Positions 1 through 5,653 of a stretch of DNA of 17,849 nt are shown here, piece by piece. The DNA lies in the NCBI GenBank assembly GCA_964650385.1, contig CAZYTP010000055.1, positions 1 through 17,849 of the forward strand. The letters are read 5' to 3'. The translations under genes and the position numbers were made by a program. Positions within the stretch are counted from its first letter, which is position 1; each line of letters opens with the position of its first letter. The stretch comes from JAUSPI01 sp964650385. GTDB taxonomy: Bacteria; Desulfobacterota; Syntrophia; Syntrophales; JADFWA01. The notes under the pieces were generated by a model. It was not told where the DNA came from. It was given only the letters and a program-made list of their open reading frames with translations, and did no database searches.

Positions 1-8
1 GATTCATC

Positions 9-56
9 TATACCATTTTGCCGACTAATGGTCAAATGTAGACTTGACCCCTATAC
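9..56. repeat. 48-bp direct repeat, copy 1 (REP-like, left edge of GC-rich cassette)
   Basis: These 48 bases recur exactly at 2202-2249 in the same orientation. The unit holds two overlapping small hairpins: CCATT/AATGG (13-17 with 27-31) and GGTCAA/TTGACC (30-35 with 44-49). Its tail reads TAGACTTGACCCC. A short palindromic unit repeated at both ends of a foreign-looking gene is what is expected of REP-type sequences handled by REP-associated tyrosine transposases, but no such transposase is visible, so that link is inferred. Confidence 0.85.
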
Positions 57-74
57 TATAGTTCTGCTGCCGCA

Positions 75-1718
75 TTACGGTCCACAGTCCGGGGCGTTGG
101 TGTAGCTGATCGGGGAGCCACTGCCGGCGATTTCGATTATGCAGTCACCGCCGCAGACGGTGTTGCCGCTGGAGCCAGCGATGATCGTTGCATTACGCAG
201 CCATGTGTGAGCGACGTTGGTAGGATTAATAACCGTAGACGTCCCGCTCAGGCTATTGCCGGTCACCAACACGCTCGAGTCCTGGATAGCGATACCAATC
301 GCGATGTTGCTGTTGCTCACTCCGGCGATGGTATTGCCGCTGACTGTGATATTGCTGTTGTTGTCTGAAATGTACATTCCAATTGCATCGCCGGTGCCGG
401 TTTGGCGGGCCGTAATGGTGTTGTTGATGATCTGGGCATCACTGACCTCGTCGATGGAGATGCCGATGGAGTTGACGCCGAGGCTCGCGGTATCGTTGAC
501 GATGAGCCCCTTCAGGGTGCTGCTGTTGGCCATCATGATGGTTGCTGCTATTCCGGTGGGGCTACCAGCGATAGTGGCAGAAGGTGTGGCCAGTACGGCT
601 GTGTGGCCTGAGGGGGTAGTCACGGTGAGCGTGCCTGCGCCCATCACCGTCTGCCCCGTCTGCAGGGTGGTTGGGGTAGTGCCGGTGTTGAAAGTGCCGG
701 AAAGAATCACCGTCGAGTTGGCTCCGGCTGCCGAAATGGCACCCGGCAGGGTAGCCCCCGTGGTGGTGGCGCTGTCCAGCACCGTGATGGCCTGCCCACC
801 GGCCGTGGTGGTGGCGGTTTCCACCAAGGGGGAGGCGACTCGGCTCTGGGTCACGATGTCCACGTCGCGCATCACCGGCGCGGTCATGCGTCGCTCCTGG
901 GCGTTGAGACGGCTGGTGCGGCTGAGGCTTGTGCCCTCCTTGCCCAGGGGAATGCGCAGTCGCAGTGAGACAAAGATCTGGTCTCCCCGTGCACTGTCGT
1001 GCTGGGCCTCTGCGCCGAGGAACAGCTTCGCTCCCCGGCCGAACCAGGGCAGATCCTCCAAAGCCAGCTCGGCGCGGATGCGAGGGCCTTCTACCGTCAC
1101 GACGGCATCGCTGAAATGGTAGCCGCCGAGGTAGAGCCGCAACTGGCTGCGGGCTTCGAAATCAAACAATGGCATGCGCCAGCCCAGCTCGGCATCGAAG
1201 CCCTTGAGGGCACGTTCTTCCCGGTTGCTGGTGGTGACCTGAACCGACGCACCCGACAGCGCAGCGGTGCTGGTGCTGTCGAGCTTGCGCACGTTGTCGC
1301 CTAAGGGGATGTACGCATTGGCGCGCACATCCCAGTCGCGCCCGAGGGCCTCCGCGCCCAGGGAGGCCTGGTTGAAGTAGTTGCCGGTATCCGAGCGGCG
1401 GCGATCGAAATAGCCGTAGGCGCCCAGGTTCCAGCCGCTCTCCAGCATTTGCCGCAGGCCCAGGCCGAAGTTGCCCTCGCGGCTATCGTTGTCGTCGAAG
1501 CGGCCGCGCAGATTGGCGAAGACAAGGGAGCGAGCGTCCTGGGCGAGGGGGAAGAACAGATCGGGCTCGCCGAGAGAGCGCTTACTTCCCAGCTTGGCTT
1601 CGGCATCGATGTGTGCACCCCATTTGGGGGGAGTGGTGGCATCTTGGGCCATGGCCCAGGGGGGAAACAGCATAAGAGCGCACAGCCCGATGTATTGCCA
1701 ACAGTTGATTTTCGTCAT
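75..1718 (-). CDS. inverse autotransporter (invasin/intimin-type barrel) with beta-helix-like passenger
   Basis: The 547-residue product is probably an outer-membrane surface protein. Residues 1-24 form a signal peptide with a likely cut after AMA. Residues about 31-259 resemble the inverse-autotransporter beta-barrel of invasin and intimin: alternating amphipathic strands, the segment NLGAYGYFDRRRSDTGNYF, and a terminal SLRLRIPLGK. Residues about 290-545 are rich in T, S, G, N and V with repeated NNT/GNT/GNS turns, typical of a right-handed beta-helix, instead of the Ig-like domains of classical invasins. The start ATG follows GGGAAAGAAGAC, a weak ribosome site. The gene is visibly more GC-rich than everything around it and lies between 48-bp direct repeats, so horizontal acquisition is likely. 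It has no operon partner here. Barrel assignment is fairly sure. The passenger ligand is unknown; adhesion is only a family-based guess. Confidence 0.8.
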   Translation of the reverse strand: MTKINCWQYIGLCALMLFPPWAMAQDATTPPKWGAHIDAEAKLGSKRSLGEPDLFFPLAQDARSLVFANLRGRFDDNDSREGNFGLGLRQMLESGWNLGAYGYFDRRRSDTGNYFNQASLGAEALGRDWDVRANAYIPLGDNVRKLDSTSTAALSGASVQVTTSNREERALKGFDAELGWRMPLFDFEARSQLRLYLGGYHFSDAVVTVEGPRIRAELALEDLPWFGRGAKLFLGAEAQHDSARGDQIFVSLRLRIPLGKEGTSLSRTSRLNAQERRMTAPVMRDVDIVTQSRVASPLVETATTTAGGQAITVLDSATTTGATLPGAISAAGANSTVILSGTFNTGTTPTTLQTGQTVMGAGTLTVTTPSGHTAVLATPSATIAGSPTGIAATIMMANSSTLKGLIVNDTASLGVNSIGISIDEVSDAQIINNTITARQTGTGDAIGMYISDNNSNITVSGNTIAGVSNSNIAIGIAIQDSSVLVTGNSLSGTSTVINPTNVAHTWLRNATIIAGSSGNTVCGGDCIIEIAGSGSPISYTNAPDCGP

Positions 1719-1755
1719 GTCTTCTTTCCCAAATATAAATAAAAGTTAAGCCTCT

Positions 1756-1772
1756 GGAGGATTCGATCCTCC
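1756..1772. repeat. 7-bp perfect hairpin upstream of the inverse-autotransporter gene
   Basis: GGAGGAT and ATCCTCC flank a TCG loop. Read on the minus strand it sits in the leader about 40 bases before the autotransporter start, so it could shape the 5' end of that mRNA. It also marks roughly where GC-rich cassette sequence gives way to the AT-rich repeat block. No function is shown. Confidence 0.45.
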
Positions 1773-1800
1773 GTGTCCTTGCGGGGAAATTATCCCGATA

Positions 1801-2066
1801 ACAATTTATTAAGCGGAAAAATATCGGTATCTCTCAATATAACCCGATATTGCGGAGAAAGTTCTTTATTGACGCTTTCCGCAATATCAGTATAATTGGC
1901 GATAATAGAAAAATGTTCTGATAAATTGGGAGCATTATGGAAAATGAAGGCAAATATGTCAAGGATAATTAGGGACATAAGCAAAAGAAATTGTTGGATG
2001 TTGCAAGAAGAGAACAAGGCGTCAAAAGAGTAAAAAGCCCCCTGGATTTTTAACGGATGCAGTTGG
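1801..2066. repeat. duplicated ~266-bp block, copy 1
   Basis: This block matches 5356-5622 in the same orientation, by eye at close to 90% with the worst stretch around 1905-1935. Each copy carries, in order, a hairpin with an 11-bp perfect stem (here GATATTGCGGA 1846-1856 with its complement 1878-1888, 21-base loop), a short variable stretch, and a 38-codon ORF on the plus strand. Similarity stops abruptly after GGATGCAGTTGG, where this copy meets the end of the MITE-like element. The block's minus strand is also open: a frame reading ANYTDIAESVNKE, then PQYR, then DTDIFPLNKL is shared by both copies, so the left part may be the 3' fragment of a lost minus-strand gene. Confidence 0.85.
1937..2053 (+). 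pseudogene. short basic ORF, copy 1, interrupted by in-frame TAG
   Basis: This is the counterpart of the intact 38-codon ORF at 5493-5609. The start ATG is kept with GGGAG about nine bases before it. Codon 12 is TAG (1970-1972) where the other copy has TCG, so only 11 residues (MENEGKYVKDN) would be made. Downstream the frame is preserved to the same TAA, and two of the changes (TTG/TTA, CCC/CCA) are silent. This looks like a recently inactivated coding copy rather than random sequence. Function unknown. Confidence 0.55.
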
Positions 2067-2200
2067 GAATTACAGGGACAGTATACCTATTTATCGTGAT
2101 AATTCCGGGGGAATTCCCGAAATTCAAGATATGCACATACTATTATGAATAGTGCTATCAAAACGCAAATTAGAATTAAGTATACTGTCCCCGGAATTCC
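2066..2200. mobile_element. MITE-like element with 21-bp imperfect inverted ends
   Basis: The ends 2066-2086 and 2180-2200 are inverted copies agreeing at 19 of 21 bases, each containing GGGACAGTATAC. Between them are about 90 bases with a small palindrome GGGAATTCCC near 2109 and no ORF of note. The GGGACAGTATAC core is a kind of palindromic end often seen beside Y1 (IS200/IS605-like, RAYT) transposase genes, from general familiarity rather than a search. No transposase is encoded, so it would be a non-autonomous derivative or a deletion remnant. Confidence 0.6.
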
Positions 2201-2201
2201 T

Positions 2202-2249
2202 TATACCATTTTGCCGACTAATGGTCAAATGTAGACTTGACCCCTATAC
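2202..2249. repeat. 48-bp direct repeat, copy 2 (REP-like, right edge of GC-rich cassette)
   Basis: It is identical to 9-56 and in the same orientation, beginning two bases after the MITE-like element. The two copies are about 2.2 kb apart and enclose the GC-rich autotransporter gene, copy 1 of the 266-bp block and the MITE-like element. Recombination between them would delete that whole stretch. Confidence 0.85.
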
Positions 2250-2258
2250 GCTGACCCA

Positions 2259-2411
2259 TCAGCGCACAACATGTCCGTGTTCGGCTTCAGGTTGCGTAAA
2301 CAGGGTTTCGAGTATTTCATTTGCCGTTTCTCCAATCATGTCAAATGTGTTCAATTTATGTCGGCCAATTTCACTGACAACAGCATTCAGGTTCTTAAAT
2401 CCAAGGAATAA
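2259..2411 (-). pseudogene. remnant of an unidentified gene (50-codon C-terminal piece)
   Basis: An open minus-strand frame reads GFKNLNAVVSEIGRHKL, then NTFDMIGETANEILETL, then FTQPEAEHGHVVR and stops at TGA (2259-2261). Its composition looks like real, mostly helical protein, but there is no usable start. The frame begins directly after a TAA that lies inside the short palindrome at 2410-2431. That suggests a gene whose 5' part was removed where the REP-like sequence now stands. I do not recognise the family. It could also be chance. Confidence 0.35.
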
Positions 2412-2482
2412 TTAGGGACACTCCCCTAATTCTTTGTTGGCCATACTATCTCTTCCATGAAAATAGGGAAATGTCCCTAATT
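2410..2482. repeat. paired REP-like palindromes (AGGGACACTCCCCT type), inverted pair
   Basis: Two related short palindromes lie 30 bases apart in opposite orientation: 2410-2431 (AATTAGGGACACTCCCCTAA core) and 2462-2482 (AATAGGGAAATGTCCCTAAT core). A third member, in the same orientation as the second, is at 3070-3091. Inverted pairs of short palindromes are the usual layout of bacterial REP/BIME units. The second unit overlaps the stop codon of the orphan ORF to its right. Confidence 0.65.
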
Positions 2483-2869
2483 GCTCCATGTTAGCTTATT
2501 CGCTGGATGTTCTCGCAGTTGAAGCGGCTTCATGTATGCCACTAAGACAACGCCTTCCTTGCGACAGGCCTCTTCGCTAAGTTGGAGCTCTTCCAACTGC
2601 GCTGGAACCAAACATGCCGGTACGAGGAGTCGGCAAAGATGTAGCCTTTCGTGTCCGCTCGATGCAAGCGGAACAGCTCGATAGGTCATGATGTGGCAAT
2701 GCAATCTACTTTCAAGTTCGGCACGCATTTCAGCGATAGCACCGTTGGGCACATAGAGCGTGGTAGTATCGATGCTTCGGAGCAGGTCAAGCGGAAGTTG
2801 CGTGAGGAACGGTAGAGATTGGCAGAGATCTTCGAGCATAGATGAGTCTGAGTCTATCAGTGGGCTCAT
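2477..2869 (-). CDS. orphan ORF of unknown function inside a REP-bounded cassette
   Basis: The 130-residue product starts MSPLIDSDSSMLEDLCQSL. This start at 2869 is preferred because AAGGGA lies seven bases before it. A longer frame opens at 2926 (149 residues) but has no good ribosome site. The protein is leucine- and glutamate-rich and soluble-looking, with scattered cysteine and histidine (RLHCHIMTYR, HLCRLLVPACLVP) and no signal peptide, membrane segment or motif I recognise. Its last residue and stop, AAT-TAG, come from the REP-like palindrome 2462-2482, so the natural C-terminus may have been lost. It lies between REP-like copies on both sides and on the same strand as the restriction-modification operon, about 240 bases downstream of it. 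Being real coding sequence is likely but not certain. Confidence 0.5.
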   Translation of the reverse strand: MSPLIDSDSSMLEDLCQSLPFLTQLPLDLLRSIDTTTLYVPNGAIAEMRAELESRLHCHIMTYRAVPLASSGHERLHLCRLLVPACLVPAQLEELQLSEEACRKEGVVLVAYMKPLQLREHPANKLTWSN

Positions 2870-3069
2870 GTTCATTTCCCTTATTTGGGCTAACGTGAAG
2901 CTAAGACGCGGGAAATGCGCCAGCATTTACCCGTCGTGCTTCAGCGATTGGTTATGTGGGGTTCATTTCAAATATTATCAAATAACTTCGGCCTAGTAGA
3001 CAACATTACTATGCTCATGATGAAGCAATATACAATTGGTATGCCTATTCATGGTAATCGTCAATATAA

Positions 3070-3091
3070 AAATAGGGAAGTGTCCCTATTT
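3070..3091. repeat. REP-like palindrome, third copy
   Basis: AATAGGGAAGTGTCCCTATT is the reverse-orientation partner of the palindrome at 2410-2431. It lies less than 20 bases beyond the methyltransferase stop codon, so the orphan ORF is bracketed by members of this family. It is palindromic and might weakly terminate the operon arriving from the right, but has no adjacent T-run. Confidence 0.6.
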
Positions 3092-3108
3092 GTCCCAAAC
3101 TCACCGCA

Positions 3109-4668
3109 TCAGCGCTGCGGCGCTTCTCGCCGTCTGGTGAATGCTTTTGTTCGATATTCAGTTTCTTTTTCAAATACCAATAGTTGTTGGGGAGACATAA
3201 ATTGTTGAGCATAAGGCAGGTACTGCATGATTTTTTCTACGGAATTGACCGACTCCGCAAGTTTCTTTAGGTCAATTCTTTTTAAAGCATCAATATTTAT
3301 TGGCCGCTTTGCGTCAAAAAAAACTAATGATTTTAAGAAATTTATAGACGCTTCTGAATTTAATAAATCAGCGACAAATACAGCTTCTTCTTCTGACTCG
3401 CAAGGGATGAAATAACAAGTATCGTCTACCATTATTGGCTTCCCTTTGATATTGCCAATAGCTGAAAAAGAAATATTTTTGTAGAGGCCAGATATTGCCA
3501 CTTTCCAAGGAGTAAAACTGTAATTCCCAATACCAAAAACTGAAAATCTATCTCTTTTTTTATAAATAATGCTTTTGCGGTTATCTAAAATCTTAGAATG
3601 TTTTTCTAAATAATTCCAAGTCATTGGGGCATTGTTTTTTATTTCGTCAGTGCTGTCCCCTACATTATGTTGCGTAACGATTACGAATTTCCGAGGTGCC
3701 AGTCGTCTATTCCCTAAGTCGGAAGATTTTAACAGAGGATATATGTAGTTATCTTCTATGTCAACGATTTCATGGAGTCCATTTACTAAATTCCCGTTTT
3801 TTAACGTTAGCTCCATCACTTTTGCCGCATCGTGCTTTATCCCTGAGCGCCAAGTATAATAACTTAGGCCTTCAATATGATGATATCTTTGGTAATCATC
3901 TATGTTTGCAATGAGTTCTTTGCCTTGCAAACCAAAGCGTGAGATTTTTTTGTCGTATGACAAATCTTCATAAATTGTGGCATCAGTAGTTTTTTTATCT
4001 GGGGAAATAAATGTGACTAAAAGGCAAGCATCTACTGAAACGTTAAAATGTTTTTTTGCATCAATTAAGTGCATGGAAGAATTGGATAAATTCCAACCGC
4101 AATTCCAAGCATGTTTTAAGACTTTTCTTGCTGTGGCAGTCTTGCACAACATAGCCAAGCAAGAATAGCTATGTTGAAGGTTTTCAAGCAGCTTTATTAG
4201 CATCCACTCAGCAATGTCGAAATTTGCTTTTCCTGTTTTTGCTGCAAAACCACCTAAACCCTGAAAGTTAGATTTTTGAGGTAAATTGCTACCGTTGAGA
4301 ACACCTAACACAGCATTCGTAACCCATGGAGGATTCCCGACTATTAATACATTAGATTTTTTGTAGGATAGGAAAAAATCTTTCCAGTTTTTCTGGAAAA
4401 AATCGGCTACTTCAAAGTGACATTCTACTTGGCCATTTATGTGCTTATTGCATTTTTCGATATATTGAGGATTTACATCGAACCCATAATAAGAGCAATC
4501 TGCTCCCCAAACAGATTTGCATGATTGAACAAAGCTCCCTAAGCCACATGTTGGTTCGATAATAATGTTTGGTGTTGGAAAAATTGTTTTGATAAAATTT
4601 GAAACATCATCGGTAAGTTTAATTGGTGTTTGGAAATCACCAAATTCTATTTTTTGTTCTTTTGCCAT
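3109..4668 (-). CDS. type II N6-adenine DNA methyltransferase (gamma-class layout)
   Basis: The 519-residue protein should transfer a methyl group from S-adenosylmethionine to adenine in the site cut by the partner nuclease, protecting host DNA. Motif X-like FGDFQTP is at residues 9-15, motif I EPTCGLGSF at 38-46, motif II FDVN near 63, motif III-like VADFF near 87, and catalytic motif IV NPPW at 112-115. This X-I-IV order is that of M.TaqI-like gamma-class enzymes. The second half, with YIYPLLKSSDL near residue 310, matches the target-recognition part of such enzymes. Its ATG shares the A of the nuclease's stop codon (TAATG), implying translational coupling. The gene is AT-rich compared with the chromosomal half. 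The last dozen residues (KAFTRRREAPQR) come from a GC-rich stretch running into REP-like sequence, so the tail may be substituted. Class assignment is sound; target site cannot be read. Confidence 0.88.
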   Translation of the reverse strand: MAKEQKIEFGDFQTPIKLTDDVSNFIKTIFPTPNIIIEPTCGLGSFVQSCKSVWGADCSYYGFDVNPQYIEKCNKHINGQVECHFEVADFFQKNWKDFFLSYKKSNVLIVGNPPWVTNAVLGVLNGSNLPQKSNFQGLGGFAAKTGKANFDIAEWMLIKLLENLQHSYSCLAMLCKTATARKVLKHAWNCGWNLSNSSMHLIDAKKHFNVSVDACLLVTFISPDKKTTDATIYEDLSYDKKISRFGLQGKELIANIDDYQRYHHIEGLSYYTWRSGIKHDAAKVMELTLKNGNLVNGLHEIVDIEDNYIYPLLKSSDLGNRRLAPRKFVIVTQHNVGDSTDEIKNNAPMTWNYLEKHSKILDNRKSIIYKKRDRFSVFGIGNYSFTPWKVAISGLYKNISFSAIGNIKGKPIMVDDTCYFIPCESEEEAVFVADLLNSEASINFLKSLVFFDAKRPINIDALKRIDLKKLAESVNSVEKIMQYLPYAQQFMSPQQLLVFEKETEYRTKAFTRRREAPQR

Positions 4669-5324
4669 TAATATACCTTATTTATTCCTTCCACATTGCC
4701 AGCCTCTTGAATTACTCTGCTGTATTGCAACCTCCACTGGAGGGCGTTTGAAATAGTCAAATATCCAAGTTCGGGCGGATTTTGCAATATTTCTTCGGCT
4801 ATTTTTTGTGCTTGAATTTCGTCGACTGGTAGTAAACGCTCTTCAAAGAAAGCTAATATATCATCTTGGTTCCCATTGTTCTCGATGATTTTCCGTAACC
4901 CTGAAGTTGTCTGAAAATCTGCAGTTCGATGTTTCTCCACGAAAACTGTGTGATGTATCTTCAATCTACCTGTTTTTTCTTTATTATCATCGATTTTCTC
5001 GTAAACAAAAACTAGCAATGCGTATCCAAGACCGTATATTTTTTGTTTTGCGTGTTTGAAAGGACATGATGACTGAGGTTGCTTTATGCTTGTTACTTTA
5101 AGATCAACTCCAAGTTCTGGAAAATCAATACCTTTGGCAGAAGAGCCTTCAACATATTCATATTTTTCATGGAGATATTTTTGGATTTTATGCTCTAAAT
5201 ATGTCCCAACGGCCTTACCGTCTGTGACACCATATAAACTCGGCTCATCGTGAGAAGATTCCGTTATGGCAAATTTTTGGGCTTCTGTCTGAAGAAGTTT
5301 GATTGTTAAATTTCTTTTGGGCAT
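4668..5324 (-). CDS. type II restriction endonuclease, PD-(D/E)xK type
   Basis: The 218-residue protein is the first gene of a two-gene restriction-modification operon and should cut unmethylated foreign DNA. A candidate catalytic core is E44 in TYLEHK, then D67 in KGIDFPE and D74-L-K76 in GVDLKVT, fitting the D-Xn-(D/E)-x-K pattern, followed by QPQSSCPF and a hydrophobic strand ALLVFVYEK. The ATG at 5324 follows AAAAAAGGAAATT with a somewhat long spacing. The stop overlaps the methyltransferase start by one base. Nuclease-before-methylase order without an evident controller gene is notable; the 267-bp repeat starts only about 30 bases upstream, so the operon's promoter region is repeat sequence. 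Function rests on the partner gene plus the motif. MutH-like nicking is less likely given the dedicated methylase. Confidence 0.78.
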   Translation of the reverse strand: MPKRNLTIKLLQTEAQKFAITESSHDEPSLYGVTDGKAVGTYLEHKIQKYLHEKYEYVEGSSAKGIDFPELGVDLKVTSIKQPQSSCPFKHAKQKIYGLGYALLVFVYEKIDDNKEKTGRLKIHHTVFVEKHRTADFQTTSGLRKIIENNGNQDDILAFFEERLLPVDEIQAQKIAEEILQNPPELGYLTISNALQWRLQYSRVIQEAGNVEGINKVY

Positions 5325-5355
5325 TGTGTTGTAATTTCCTTTTTTGTGTTATCGA

Positions 5356-5622
5356 ACAATTTATTAAGCGGAAAAATATCCGTATCTTCCAATATACCCC
5401 GATATTGCGGAGTAAATTCTTTATTGACGCTTTCCGCAATATCAGTATAATTAGCGTTTACAGAATAAATATTTTAACAGGTTGAGGGAATTATGGGAAA
5501 TAAAGGGGAATATGTCAAGGATAATTCGGGACATAAGCAAAAGAAATTATTGGATGTTGCAAGAAGAGAACAAGGCGTCAAAAGAGTAAAAAGCCCACTG
5601 GATTTTTAACGGATGCAGTTGG
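5356..5622. repeat. duplicated ~267-bp block, copy 2
   Basis: Direct-orientation partner of 1801-2066. The hairpin stem is kept exactly (5401-5411 with 5433-5443, again a 21-base loop), and the short ORF is intact here. On its left it abuts the leader of the restriction-modification operon. On its right, similarity ends at GGATGCAGTTGG, about 30 bases before the helicase coding frame opens. Copies in one orientation 3.5 kb apart suggest the intervening stretch entered between, or together with, a duplication. Confidence 0.85.
5493..5609 (+). CDS. small lysine/arginine-rich protein, 38 residues, unknown function
   Basis: It encodes MGNKGEYVKDNSGHKQKKLL followed by DVARREQGVKRVKSPLDF. A ribosome site GAGGG lies about six bases before the ATG. 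Strong basic character and no hydrophobic stretch argue against a membrane toxin and for a nucleic-acid-binding or structural role, but nothing specific can be assigned. Support for coding is the second, decayed copy at 1937-2053, where differences include two silent changes and the length is identical apart from one TAG. It sits between the restriction operon (divergent) and the helicase gene (same strand). Confidence 0.5.
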   Translation: MGNKGEYVKDNSGHKQKKLLDVARREQGVKRVKSPLDF

Positions 5623-5653
5623 CCAGGATTTATAAGAAAGGCGGGACAGCAGC

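Noticed and set aside
217..1122. A 301-codon plus-strand open frame opposite the autotransporter gene
   Set aside because: It is the antisense shadow of a GC-rich gene; its product is a run of V/P/A/L without domain structure, while the minus frame has a signal peptide and barrel.
1756..1772. Possible tRNA T-arm or attachment-site remnant (GGAGGATCGAATCCTCC on the minus strand)
   Set aside because: It resembles a T-arm, but no acceptor stem, CCA or rest of a tRNA adjoins it, and no integrase is nearby.
9..2249. CRISPR-like repeat reading of the short palindromic repeats
   Set aside because: Copies are few, irregularly spaced, of several unrelated families, and no cas gene is present.
2477..2869. 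REP-associated tyrosine transposase inside the REP-bounded cassette
   Set aside because: The ORF shows no HUH motif or catalytic tyrosine context and does not resemble Y1 transposases.
4668..5324. MutH-like mismatch-repair nickase
   Set aside because: The tight coupling to a DNA adenine methyltransferase and foreign composition make a dedicated restriction enzyme more likely.
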